This document shows positions 18,393-27,303 of a stretch of 37,958 nt of DNA, in pieces. Source of the stretch: Parcubacteria group bacterium CG1_02_58_44 (GTDB lineage: Bacteria > Patescibacteriota > Patescibacteriia > SG8-24); contig MNWN01000008.1 of the NCBI GenBank assembly GCA_001872545.1, positions 1 through 37,958 of the forward strand, in the 5' to 3' direction. The translations under genes were made by a program, and so were the position numbers. The notes below the pieces were generated by a model, which searched no databases, was not told the DNA's origin, and saw only the letters and a program-made list of their open reading frames with translations. Every line of letters begins with the position of its first letter. Position 1 is the first letter of the stretch.

Positions 18393-18399
18393 TTGTGAA

Positions 18400-18745
18400 G
18401 CCTAAACCCCGGACGTAAGCCCGGGGAGTGTCATTCGCATCATCTTTTCTCTCAGATTCCCCCTATTTGTCGTCCTAGGCCCTCTACCATGTCGTCCCGA
18501 CCTTCTCAATTTTGTCGTCCCGGCCTCCGAGCCGGGACCCAGAAGTAAAAGAGATCGGATACTGGATCCCGGATATTGCTCACCGCATTCGCAATTCCGG
18601 GATGACAAATTTAAGAAGGGTTGCAGTTCCGGGATGACATACTAAGAAGGAATGCGGTTTCGGGATGACAGATAAATTAAAGTATTGTCGTCCCGGACTT
18701 GATCCGGCTTGCCTACCGTAGCTTTAGCGGAGGTGGGGACCCAGA
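18400..18745. repeat. Dispersed palindromic repeat cluster, including a repeat-in-repeat
   Basis: GTCGTCCCGGCCTCCGAGCCGGGACCCAGAAG, GGATCCCGGATATTGCTCACCGCATTCGCAATTCCGGGATGACA, GTCGTCCCGGACTTGATCCGG interrupted by CTTGCCTACCGTAGCTTTAGCGGAGGT, then GGGGACCCAGAAG. Confidence 0.8.
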
Positions 18746-18790
18746 AGCAAATTACAAAGGCCTAAAATCAAGATTTTACCCAATTATTCT

Positions 18791-18985
18791 ATGTTCCCTC
18801 CAGACCAAGACGGAAAAGACGGTTTCGAGCCGATCGACTTGCCGCCGGGTGGCGATTTTGGCGCAGGATTTTCCAGCTTCGACTTCCTGAACGAGGCCGG
18901 AAACTTAAAGAAGAAAGAACCGGTCGAGGAAGGCGATACGGTGGGTGTCGGACTGCATTTCCACGAGAAGCTGAGGAAAGGCTGA
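18791..18985 (+). CDS. Small hypothetical protein (64 aa)
   Basis: MFPPDQDGKDGFEPIDLPPGGDFGAGFSSFDFLNEAGNLKKKEPVEEGDTVGVGLHFHEKLRKG. Non-repetitive, plausible composition, no homology recognised. Confidence 0.4.
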   Translation: MFPPDQDGKDGFEPIDLPPGGDFGAGFSSFDFLNEAGNLKKKEPVEEGDTVGVGLHFHEKLRKG

Positions 18986-19088
18986 GTTGAGGCCGAACGA
19001 GGCAGGAGACGGGCGCCTTCCGGGGCGTTTTGTCCTTTATCTTTCCCTCGGCGCTTTGTACAATGCTTTCGGTATTGAATCGACCATT

Positions 19089-21173
19089 ATGCTAGGCAAT
19101 CAGCTAAAAATCGGCAGTCTGACGTATCGTAGCCTGGCGGCCGCGTTGTTAGTCATAGTTGCGGTGGCACCCGTCGCCGTACTGGCTAGGACGCCCAACG
19201 ACCAGTATTTCAGCGAGCTGTGGTACCTGCAGCAGATCAACGCCCCGGCGGCTTGGGACTACAGCTTGGGCATGGAGACGATACCGATCGCCGTGATCGA
19301 CAGCGGCGTGGATGTCGACCATCCGGACTTGAAGGATAACATCTGGCTCAACACCGACGAGACAGCACACGACGGCATCGACAACGACGGCAACGGCTAC
19401 ATCGATGACCTCTACGGTTGGGACTTCATCGGTCACGACAACGATCCGCGACCCGACCTGGACGGCGAGTATTCGGTGCTCGGGGCGAACCACGGTACCA
19501 TCAGTGCCGGACTGATCTCGGCCAAGGGGGACAACGGCATCGGTATCGTCGGCGTGACCTGGCAGTCGCCGATCATGGTCCTGCGCGCGCTCGACTCGAT
19601 GGGCACCGGCGATCCGGACGATGTGGCCAGTGCGGTCGACTATGCCGTGGACAACGGCGCCAAGGTGATCAACCTGAGCTTCGACGGCCCGATCAACAGC
19701 CTACGTCTGGCGACGTCCCTGCGTCGCGTCTACGACAGGGGGGTATTCGTCGTGGCGGCGGCCGGCAACGCCCCGGAGGACGGTGAGGCCACGAATCTGG
19801 ACCGCGAGCCGATGTATCCGATCTGTTTCGACCGCGACTCCAGCGAGAACTACGTCTACGGTGTGGCTGCGACTGACACAGGCGACCAGAAGGCATCCTT
19901 CTCCAACTACGGTGCCGCCTGCGTGGACATCAGTGCGCCCGGCAATCGGATCATCTCGACCCAGCTTTACCTGCCGGGAGACTTCGAGTTCGACGAGCCG
20001 TACGGCGGTTACTTCAAGGGGACGTCGGTGGCTGCACCGCTGGTTTCGGGTTTGGCTGCGCTGATGTTCTCGCTGGACCGGAACCTGACGCCCAAGCAGG
20101 TGACCAACATTATCACCGAGACGTCGGCCAATATCGACCAGAGCAACCCCGATTACGTCGGGCGCCTCGGACGCGGTCGGATCGATGCGGCCAAGGCCGT
20201 GATCAAGGTGGCTGAGCTGCGGAGCAAGCCACCGGCTGAGACCTATAAACCGACTTCAGCACTGACTCCGGACGGCACTTCGAACCGTTTGGTGGTCGCC
20301 TCGTCCGGCCCCGGACGCGATCCGGAGGTCAGGATCTTCACCGAGGACGGCCTGTTTGTCCGTTCGTTCAGCGCCTTTCCGGTCGGATTTCGCGGTGGCG
20401 TTTCCCTGGCTCTAGGAAATTTCGACGGAACGCGCCGCAGCAGCATCGTGGTCGGTGCGCTGGCCGGCGGCGGGCCTCACGTCCGCATCTTTGACCTGAA
20501 CACCAAGCCGATCGGCGGTTTCTTCGCCTATGACGTCGGCTTCGGCGGCGGCGTCGAGGTGGCGACCGGAGATCTAGACGGCGACGGATTGGATGAGATC
20601 ATAACCGGAGCCGGTCCGGGCGGCGGACCGCATGTCCGTACTTTTGACCGGCGCGGCAACGTGATCGGCGGCTTCTTCGCCTTCGACGAGTCGTTTGTCG
20701 GCGGCGTGGACGTCGCGTCGGGAGACTTGGACGGCGACGGGCTGGACGAGATCGTGGTCGGAGCCGGCGTCGGAGGCTCTTCGGTCAGGGTGTTCAGTGC
20801 GCACGGCGAAATCCTGCTGGATTTCAGGCCGTTCGGAATCGACTACGACGGCGGAATTCAGGTGGATACGGAAGACCTGAATTCGGACGGTCGGGCGGAG
20901 ATAATCGTTCAGGGCAGGCGAGTCGGCGACCTTGGCGGCGTGGCGGTGTTCGACGGGTCCGGTCATTACGTCGGGCAGGGCGGATCGATTCCGTCGCTGT
21001 ACGCCAGCTTGGCGAACTGGAACCTTCAGCCGCCGAAGATGGTGACGGCCTGGGGTGCCCCGGCGGGGGAGTCGCCGCAGGTGACCCTGTCGTTCCCCAG
21101 AAGATCGAACTTTTCCTTCTCGGCCTTCGAGCCGTCTTTTCGCGGCGGAGTGCGGGCCTTCATTATAGAATGA
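19089..21173 (+). CDS. Secreted subtilisin-like (S8) serine protease with FG-GAP-like repeats
   Basis: Start at MLGNQLKIGSL followed by a signal segment. Catalytic motifs IAVIDSGVDVDHPDL, NHGTISAGLIS, GTSVAAPLVSGLAALM. C-terminal GDLDGDGLDEIITGAGPGGGPHVRTFD repeats. Confidence 0.9.
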   Translation: MLGNQLKIGSLTYRSLAAALLVIVAVAPVAVLARTPNDQYFSELWYLQQINAPAAWDYSLGMETIPIAVIDSGVDVDHPDLKDNIWLNTDETAHDGIDNDGNGYIDDLYGWDFIGHDNDPRPDLDGEYSVLGANHGTISAGLISAKGDNGIGIVGVTWQSPIMVLRALDSMGTGDPDDVASAVDYAVDNGAKVINLSFDGPINSLRLATSLRRVYDRGVFVVAAAGNAPEDGEATNLDREPMYPICFDRDSSENYVYGVAATDTGDQKASFSNYGAACVDISAPGNRIISTQLYLPGDFEFDEPYGGYFKGTSVAAPLVSGLAALMFSLDRNLTPKQVTNIITETSANIDQSNPDYVGRLGRGRIDAAKAVIKVAELRSKPPAETYKPTSALTPDGTSNRLVVASSGPGRDPEVRIFTEDGLFVRSFSAFPVGFRGGVSLALGNFDGTRRSSIVVGALAGGGPHVRIFDLNTKPIGGFFAYDVGFGGGVEVATGDLDGDGLDEIITGAGPGGGPHVRTFDRRGNVIGGFFAFDESFVGGVDVASGDLDGDGLDEIVVGAGVGGSSVRVFSAHGEILLDFRPFGIDYDGGIQVDTEDLNSDGRAEIIVQGRRVGDLGGVAVFDGSGHYVGQGGSIPSLYASLANWNLQPPKMVTAWGAPAGESPQVTLSFPRRSNFSFSAFEPSFRGGVRAFIIE

Positions 21174-21697
21174 CGGCCGATGGACCGTCGTGCGTCATGG
21201 ACAGAGAGACAGGTATGGGCATTCGCGACCTGAAGTTGGCCGATTTCGTTGTCGGACAGGCTGGATTGGTCTGGCGTGGCGGGTCTACGGCCCATGAACT
21301 TTTACGCTTCTGCCTGGTCGGGACGGTGAATACGACCCTGGATTTCGGCGTCTACCTGCTGCTGACCAGGCTGTTCGGCTTCTGGTCAGGACATCTGCTG
21401 GCTGCCGCCGCGGTATCGTGGTGTCTGGCCGTGCTGTCGAGTTTTCTGCTGAACAACTTCTGGACCTTCGGGCACGGCACGCTGCGGCTTCGGAGCAGGA
21501 TGGGCAAGTTCACGGCCGTGGCCCTGAGCGGCGGGGCCTGGAACCTGATCTTGATGGTGGCCTTCATTTGTCTGGGACTTCATGACGTGCTGGCCAAGGT
21601 CTTGGCTACGGTCGGCGTGACCGTCTGGAACTTTACGCTTCAAAAGAGATGGACCTTCGGCGGACGGACGGCCGAGACCGACGAGATCCGTCATTAG
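21170..21697 (+). CDS. GtrA-like family membrane protein
   Basis: LLRFCLVGTVNTTLDFGVYLLLTRLFG...SSFLLNNFWTFG...VTVWNFTLQKRWTFG. Start overlaps the preceding stop (ATGA). Confidence 0.83.
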   Translation: MTADGPSCVMDRETGMGIRDLKLADFVVGQAGLVWRGGSTAHELLRFCLVGTVNTTLDFGVYLLLTRLFGFWSGHLLAAAAVSWCLAVLSSFLLNNFWTFGHGTLRLRSRMGKFTAVALSGGAWNLILMVAFICLGLHDVLAKVLATVGVTVWNFTLQKRWTFGGRTAETDEIRH

Positions 21698-21723
21698 TCT
21701 TCAGTGATTTTTACCATTTTCTT

Positions 21724-22749
21724 ATGCCCTCAGCCCCGATCTTCGACAGGAGGAACGTGCTGGTGACCGGCGGCGCCGGCTTCATTGGCTCCTTCCTGTG
21801 CGAGCGCCTGCTCCGCGACAGCAAGGTGATCTGCCTCGACAACTTCTCCACCTCCCAGCAGTCGAACATCTCCCACCTGCTCAAGAATCCGGACTTCGAG
21901 TTCATCCGCGCCGACGTCAACGCCCCGGTCGACCTGGCCGCCTACCCCGAGCTCGAGAGGTTCAAGGTCCGCCTCCAGGGCGTGCAGGAGGTCTACCACC
22001 TGGCCTGTCCGACCTCGCCCAAGAACTTCGACCGGTTCCGGAAGGACACCCTGCGCTCCAACTCCATCGGCATGAGCAATATGCTGGAGCTTGCGGTCGG
22101 CTACGGGGCCAAGTTCTTTCAGGCGTCGTCTTCGGTGGTCTACGGGCTGCGTCCCGAGGACGGCCATCCGTTCCGCGAGGACGAGTACGGCTCGTTCGAC
22201 CACCTGACGCCGCGCGGCTGCTACGACGAGGGCAAGCGCTTCGCCGAGACCTCCTGCGCCACCTACCATGACGTGCACGGGCTCGACGTCCGTATAGGTC
22301 GCATCTTCCGCACCTACGGACCGCGTCAGCCGCTTTCCGACGGCCACATGATCCCCGATTTCGTGCTCGACGCCATCGACGGCCGCGATTTGGTCATCTA
22401 CGGCGACGACAGCTTCAGGTCCTCACTGATCTACGTCTCGGACGTGGTCGATGGAATCATGCGTCTGATGTCGCTGCCAGAAGACCCCGGTCCGCTGAAC
22501 ATCGGCAGCGATTACGACATCAAGCTGTCCGACGTGGCCGCCAAGATAATGGAGATGACCGGCTCGCAGTCGAATGTGGTCTATCGTGAGCGGTTGCCGT
22601 TCATGCGCGAGCTGGGGCTGCCTGACCTGACCAAAATCAAGGAAAGGACCGGTTGGATTCCGCTCGTGTCGCTGGAGCAGGGGCTGAAGAAGACGGTCGA
22701 GTACACCGTGGCGTACAAGGATATCCTGCGTCCGCCTTTCGCCTTGTGA
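21724..22749 (+). CDS. NAD-dependent epimerase/dehydratase, UDP-glucuronate decarboxylase (UXS)-like
   Basis: NVLVTGGAGFIGSFLCERLL, DNFSTSQQSNI, YDEGKRFAE, RIFRTYGPRQPLSDGHMIPDFV. Confidence 0.82.
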   Translation: MPSAPIFDRRNVLVTGGAGFIGSFLCERLLRDSKVICLDNFSTSQQSNISHLLKNPDFEFIRADVNAPVDLAAYPELERFKVRLQGVQEVYHLACPTSPKNFDRFRKDTLRSNSIGMSNMLELAVGYGAKFFQASSSVVYGLRPEDGHPFREDEYGSFDHLTPRGCYDEGKRFAETSCATYHDVHGLDVRIGRIFRTYGPRQPLSDGHMIPDFVLDAIDGRDLVIYGDDSFRSSLIYVSDVVDGIMRLMSLPEDPGPLNIGSDYDIKLSDVAAKIMEMTGSQSNVVYRERLPFMRELGLPDLTKIKERTGWIPLVSLEQGLKKTVEYTVAYKDILRPPFAL

Positions 22750-22750
22750 T

Positions 22751-23419
22751 ATGAGCGTTTTTGCCGTGGTTCCGGCCTACAATGAGGAAAAGACGGTGGC
22801 CGACGTGGTCCGCTCGCTCGGTTCGGTGACGGATCGGGTGATCGTGGTGGACGACGGCTCGACTGACCGGACCGGACCCGAGGCCGACGGCGCCGGGGCG
22901 CTGGTCCTGCGCCATCTCTTCAATCGCGGACTGGGCGCGGCCATCGGGACCGGACTGCGTCATGCCTTGGACTTGGACGCCGATGTAGTACTGACTTTCG
23001 ATGCGGACGGCCAGCATCGGGCCGAGGACGTGCCGCACCTGATCGGGCCACTGCTCGACGGTCGGGCCGACGTGGCGATCGGAGTGCGGACATTGGACCG
23101 CCATATGATGCCCCGTAGCCGGCGCACAGCCAACTGGATCGGTAATGCCCTCACCTTCGCCCTGTTCGGCCTGTGGGTCCAGGACAGCCAGTCCGGCCTG
23201 CGGGCTTTCACCTCTTCTGCCGCTTCCCGTCTCGACCTGCGCTGCGACCGGATGGAGGTGTCGTCCGAGATAGTACGCGAGATCAGGCGTCATCGGCTGC
23301 GTCTGCACGAGCAGCCCATCCGGCCCGACTACACTCCGTATTCCCTTTCCAAGGGTCAGGGTTTCGTTGCCGGCCTCAAGACCGCCGGACGGCTGGTCCT
23401 GCACCGGGTCATGAGGTAA
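22751..23419 (+). CDS. Glycosyltransferase family 2 (polyprenyl-phosphate sugar transferase-like)
   Basis: FAVVPAYNEEKTVADVVRSL, VIVVDDGSTDRT, NRGLGAAIGTGLRHAL, VLTFDADGQH, DSQSGLRAF. Confidence 0.88.
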   Translation: MSVFAVVPAYNEEKTVADVVRSLGSVTDRVIVVDDGSTDRTGPEADGAGALVLRHLFNRGLGAAIGTGLRHALDLDADVVLTFDADGQHRAEDVPHLIGPLLDGRADVAIGVRTLDRHMMPRSRRTANWIGNALTFALFGLWVQDSQSGLRAFTSSAASRLDLRCDRMEVSSEIVREIRRHRLRLHEQPIRPDYTPYSLSKGQGFVAGLKTAGRLVLHRVMR

Positions 23420-23431
23420 CCTTCCGATTCT

Positions 23432-23815
23432 ATGCATCTGATTCAGGTCACCATCATCGCCTTTGCCCTGTTCGCCGTCTGGCGGACCGTCATCAAGTTT
23501 CGGTCGGGCGAGCTGGGCCGTTTTCATCTGGTGCTGTGGCTGCTGCTGTGGGCCGCGGCCGGATTTCTGGTCGCCCTGCCGCAGGCCACCAGCTGGCTGG
23601 CCGTACTGGCCGGCGTGGGCCGTGGCGTGGACGTGGCTATCTACCTGTCAGTGGTGGTTCTTTTCTACCTGACGTTCCGCCTGTTCGTGCGTCTGGAGAA
23701 GATCGAGCATGACATCACCCTGTTGGTCAGGGAGATGGGGCTCAAGGACCGTCGTCCTGGAGCTCTGGAGGAAAAAGACCGCGCCGACGAAGGGTCGCGT
23801 TCCGGTCGGACATAA
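23432..23815 (+). CDS. DUF2304-like membrane protein
   Basis: Small hydrophobic protein following a GT2 gene: FRSGELGRFHLVLWLLLWAAAGFLVALPQATSWLA...RGVDVAIYLSVVVLFYLTFRLFVRLEKIEHDITLLVREM. Confidence 0.78.
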   Translation: MHLIQVTIIAFALFAVWRTVIKFRSGELGRFHLVLWLLLWAAAGFLVALPQATSWLAVLAGVGRGVDVAIYLSVVVLFYLTFRLFVRLEKIEHDITLLVREMGLKDRRPGALEEKDRADEGSRSGRT

Positions 23816-23827
23816 CCCACGACGCCC

Positions 23828-24892
23828 ATGTCGTTACCTAAGATACCGAAAGTCACGGTCATCGTTCTGACCTTCAACTCGTCCAAGTACCTGGACGGGT
23901 GTTTTGGCACCCTGGAGAAAATTAACGCCGAGGGTTTGGAGGTCAAAGTCATGGTCGTGGACAACGGTTCGTCCGACGGCACGCCGGACGAGATTCGGCG
24001 CCGTTGGCCGTCGTTCGAAGTGGTCGACACCGGCAGCAACTTGGGTTACGCCAGCGGGAACAACGTCGGCATCAGGCTGGCCATCGAGCGGGGCGCGGAC
24101 TACGTCTACCTGCTGAACCACGACACCGAAGTCGGACCGGATTTTCTGGTCGAGGCGGTGCGAGTGGCCGAGTCAGATCCCCAAGTCGGCAGCGTGCAGT
24201 CGCTCCTGCTGCTTCATCCGGACCGTGAGCTGGTGAACAGCACCGGCAACGCCATACATTTCCTCGGCTTCGGCTACTGTCAGGACTACCGGCGGAGTGT
24301 GGACCGGATCGACGTCGAGACCGTACGCGAGATTCCCTATGCCTCAGGTGCAGCCGTTCTGTGTCGCTTGGCCGCACTGAAGCAGGTGGGCGACTTCGAC
24401 GAACGTTTCTTCATGTATCACGAGGATCTGGATCTGGGCTGGCGACTGCGGTTGGCCGGCTACCGGAACGTGCTGGCGCCCAAGTCGGTGGTCTGGCACA
24501 AGTACGAGTTCTCGCGGAGCATCGGCAAGTGGTACTACATGGAGCGCAACCGCTATCTGGTCCTGTTCAAGAACCTGCGCCTGCGGACGCTGATCGTGCT
24601 GGCGCCCTGTCTGGTCCTGGCCGAGGCCGGCATGGCCGTTCCGGCGGCGTTCGGCGGCTGGTGGGGCAAGAAGGTCAGGGCCCTGACCTATTTCCTGCGG
24701 CCGTCGGTCTGGAGCTACATCATCAGGGAGCGCGAACGTGTGGCTGCCTGGCGAAAGGTGAGCGACCGGGAGATCTTTTCGCTGTTCACGCCGACCGTCC
24801 GCGATCAGGAGAAGGCCAGTCTTTTTGCCGAATGGGTAGTCAATCCGCTGTTCGAGGTGACTTGGAAGGTCGTCCGGCCGTTCATCCGCTGA
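23828..24892 (+). CDS. Glycosyltransferase family 2 (rhamnosyltransferase-like)
   Basis: VTVIVLTFNSSKYLDGCFGTL, VVDNGSSDGT, GYASGNNVGIRLAI, YVYLLNHDTEV, FDERFFMYHEDLDLGWRLRLAGY. Confidence 0.88.
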   Translation: MSLPKIPKVTVIVLTFNSSKYLDGCFGTLEKINAEGLEVKVMVVDNGSSDGTPDEIRRRWPSFEVVDTGSNLGYASGNNVGIRLAIERGADYVYLLNHDTEVGPDFLVEAVRVAESDPQVGSVQSLLLLHPDRELVNSTGNAIHFLGFGYCQDYRRSVDRIDVETVREIPYASGAAVLCRLAALKQVGDFDERFFMYHEDLDLGWRLRLAGYRNVLAPKSVVWHKYEFSRSIGKWYYMERNRYLVLFKNLRLRTLIVLAPCLVLAEAGMAVPAAFGGWWGKKVRALTYFLRPSVWSYIIRERERVAAWRKVSDREIFSLFTPTVRDQEKASLFAEWVVNPLFEVTWKVVRPFIR

Positions 24893-24897
24893 TCCGC

Positions 24898-26052
24898 ATG
24901 ACGGGCCAGAGGATCGCCATCGTGACTCCGACTTTCCTGCCGTACCGCGGAGGCATGTGCGTCGTGGCCGAGCAGGACGCACGCCAGCTCGCTGCCTTGG
25001 GGCATGAGGTGGACGTGCTGGTGCCGTCGGGCGACGGCGTCGGTGAGGTTGGCGGCTATTCGGTCAAGGCCCTGCGCATCTGGTTCAGGTACGGCAATGC
25101 CGCCCTGGCGCCCGGAGCGTTCTCTGCCTGTAGTGATTACGACTTGATTGTGTTGCACTATCCGTTTTTCGGCGGTGCCGAACCGGTGGCGCTGGCCCGG
25201 TCGCTCGGTCGCTGTCGTCGGCTGGTCGTCTATTATCATATGGACGTCTTTGGTCATGGTCTGGTCCGGGCGGTGGCGGCGGTGCATGGTCGGACGTTCC
25301 GGCCGTGGATTCTCGAACAGGCGGACAGGATTTTGGTGACCAGCTTCGACTATGCGCGATCTTCGGTAGTCGGTCCGACGCTCACGGCGGATCCGGAGCT
25401 CTTTCGGGAGCTTCCGCCGGCGGTGGATACCGAGCGGTTTCGTCCGGGGGAGAAGCCGGTCGAACTGATCAGGAGATACGGGCTCGATCCGAAGCGGCCG
25501 ACGGTAGTATTCGTCGGAGGGTTGGATCAGGCTCACTATTTCAAGGGCATTGAAGTGCTGATCAGGGCGCTGGCGGTCGGCGATCTGTCCGGGCTGCAGG
25601 CGGTGGTGGTCGGCGGCGGCGAGCTGCTCGGAAGCTACCGTACTCTGGCCGAGAGAATGGGCGTGGCGGATCGGCTCGTCTTCTCCGGGCCGGTTTCGGA
25701 CGACGAACTGCCGTCATATTACCTTTTGGGTGACGTATTCGCCTTTCCGTCGTTGGACCGCTCCGAGGCGTTCGGCATCGCCGCATTGGAGGCCATGTCT
25801 TGCGGCGTACCGGTGGTGGCGAGCGACCTGCCCGGAGTCAGGACCATCGTCCGTACCGGACAGACCGGATATTTGGTCCGGCCCGGAAGCGTCTCCGCCT
25901 TGGCGGCGCGCATTCTGGACGTGATCGGGGACGAGCGACGTCGGACCAAGCTCGGTGCTGCCGGCCGCGAGATGGCAGTCGCCGAATATTCCGAACTGCA
26001 CCGCATTGACGCCTGGGAACGAATCTCATCGGAACTGTTCGCCGACCTATGA
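24898..26052 (+). CDS. Glycosyltransferase family 4 protein
   Basis: MTGQRIAIVTPTFLPYRGGMCVVAEQDARQLAALGHEVDV..., VFVGGLDQAHYFKGIEVLIRAL, FPSLDRSEAFGIAALEAMSCGVPVVASDLPG. Start at 24898, not the far upstream Met of the ORF track. Confidence 0.88.
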   Translation: MTGQRIAIVTPTFLPYRGGMCVVAEQDARQLAALGHEVDVLVPSGDGVGEVGGYSVKALRIWFRYGNAALAPGAFSACSDYDLIVLHYPFFGGAEPVALARSLGRCRRLVVYYHMDVFGHGLVRAVAAVHGRTFRPWILEQADRILVTSFDYARSSVVGPTLTADPELFRELPPAVDTERFRPGEKPVELIRRYGLDPKRPTVVFVGGLDQAHYFKGIEVLIRALAVGDLSGLQAVVVGGGELLGSYRTLAERMGVADRLVFSGPVSDDELPSYYLLGDVFAFPSLDRSEAFGIAALEAMSCGVPVVASDLPGVRTIVRTGQTGYLVRPGSVSALAARILDVIGDERRRTKLGAAGREMAVAEYSELHRIDAWERISSELFADL

Positions 26053-27227
26053 GGGTGCTGATAGTCTCGAACCTTTACGGGCGGCTGGCTCGTGGCGGGG
26101 CCGAACGGGTCGTAGAGATCGAGGCCGCTGGCCTGCGGGAGCGCGGTCATGAGGTGGCGGTGGTTTCCGGTGTTCCGTCAGTCGGACGGAAGAGTGGCGT
26201 GACCGGAATCGGGCATGAGGTCGGCTCGGACGGCACGGAGTCATTTACCTACTTTCCGCCCAACACGTGTTTCTATACCGAACTTTCCGGACGGTCCTGG
26301 CTCGGTCGCCTGATTTGGCATTGGCTCGACATCTTCAACTGGCGGTCGGCCAACATTTTGGCCCGTCTCGTCACCGACTGGCGTCCGGATATAGTCCATA
26401 CTCACAACCTGATGGGTCTTGGTTTCGCCATACCGGCCAAACTGCGACAGTCCGGCATCAGGCACGTGCATACCGTCCATGACGTGCAGCTGCTGCATCC
26501 GTCTGGTCTGCTGCCTTCGGGCTGGACCGGTCCGCGTTGGCTGCACGAACGAGCCTACATCTGGCTGATGAGGCAGATGATGGGTTCGCCGGAGACCGTG
26601 TCGTGGCCGTCGGAGTTCGTCCGTGACCTGCATCTTCGGTTCGGCTTTTTTCCGCATTCGAGGCAGGTGCTGTTGAGGAATCCGGTTTCGGCGGTTCGTT
26701 CCACCGGGGAAAGGCGTATCGGTACGCCTCGGACCTTCCTGTTCGTCGGTCAGCTCGAGGAACATAAGGGCATTCTCGATCTGGTGATGGCCTGGTCGCA
26801 GTGGACCGATCGGGGTGACGCCAAACTGGTCGTGGTCGGCGACGGAAGTTTGGAGTCGGAGGTTCGTCGAATTTCGGCCGGCGATCCTAGCGTCGAATGC
26901 CGCGGACGTCTGCGGCCGGAAGACTTGGCGAATGAGTTCGCTGCCGCCGATTGGCTAGTGGTGCCCTCGCGGGTAATCGAGAACGCGCCGACCGTGATCG
27001 TCGAGGCGTTGGCCTGCGGACTTCCGGTCATGGCCGCGCGCACCGGCGGCATTCCAGAGCTGGTTCGGGACGGGGAGAACGGCCTGCTGTTCGAGCCGGG
27101 GGATGCGGTCGCACTGGAGGAGGCATTGGTCAGTACAGAAGGTCTAAGTTTGACGGTCCAACCATCAGTCGATCCGTCCATGGACGAGTTTTTGGACTCA
27201 CTCGGACATGTTTTGTTCGGTAAATAG
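26049..27227 (+). CDS. Glycosyltransferase family 4 protein
   Basis: ARGGAERVVEIEAAGLRERGHEVAVVSG, LFVGQLEEHKGILDLVMAW, VVPSRVIENAPTVIVEALACGLPVMAARTGGIPELVRDGENGLLF. Confidence 0.88.
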   Translation: MRVLIVSNLYGRLARGGAERVVEIEAAGLRERGHEVAVVSGVPSVGRKSGVTGIGHEVGSDGTESFTYFPPNTCFYTELSGRSWLGRLIWHWLDIFNWRSANILARLVTDWRPDIVHTHNLMGLGFAIPAKLRQSGIRHVHTVHDVQLLHPSGLLPSGWTGPRWLHERAYIWLMRQMMGSPETVSWPSEFVRDLHLRFGFFPHSRQVLLRNPVSAVRSTGERRIGTPRTFLFVGQLEEHKGILDLVMAWSQWTDRGDAKLVVVGDGSLESEVRRISAGDPSVECRGRLRPEDLANEFAAADWLVVPSRVIENAPTVIVEALACGLPVMAARTGGIPELVRDGENGLLFEPGDAVALEEALVSTEGLSLTVQPSVDPSMDEFLDSLGHVLFGK

Positions 27228-27269
27228 GCGTTGTTTTGGCTCACCAATAACGAATATATCCAGTCATAC

Positions 27270-27298
27270 TTGACAAATCCCGTCAGGTGTGATATAGT
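27270..27298 (+). promoter_or_regulatory. Strong sigma70-type promoter with extended -10 driving the candidate ncRNA
   Basis: TTGACA (27270-27275), 17-nt spacer, TATAGT (27293-27298), TGA immediately upstream of the -10 (27290-27292). Confidence 0.85.
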
Positions 27299-27303
27299 GC
27301 TGA

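Noticed and set aside
24361-24897. N-terminal extension of the 563-aa ORF
   Set aside because: Overlaps the GT2 gene in another frame; the GT4 protein clearly begins at MTGQRIAIVTPTFLP (24898).
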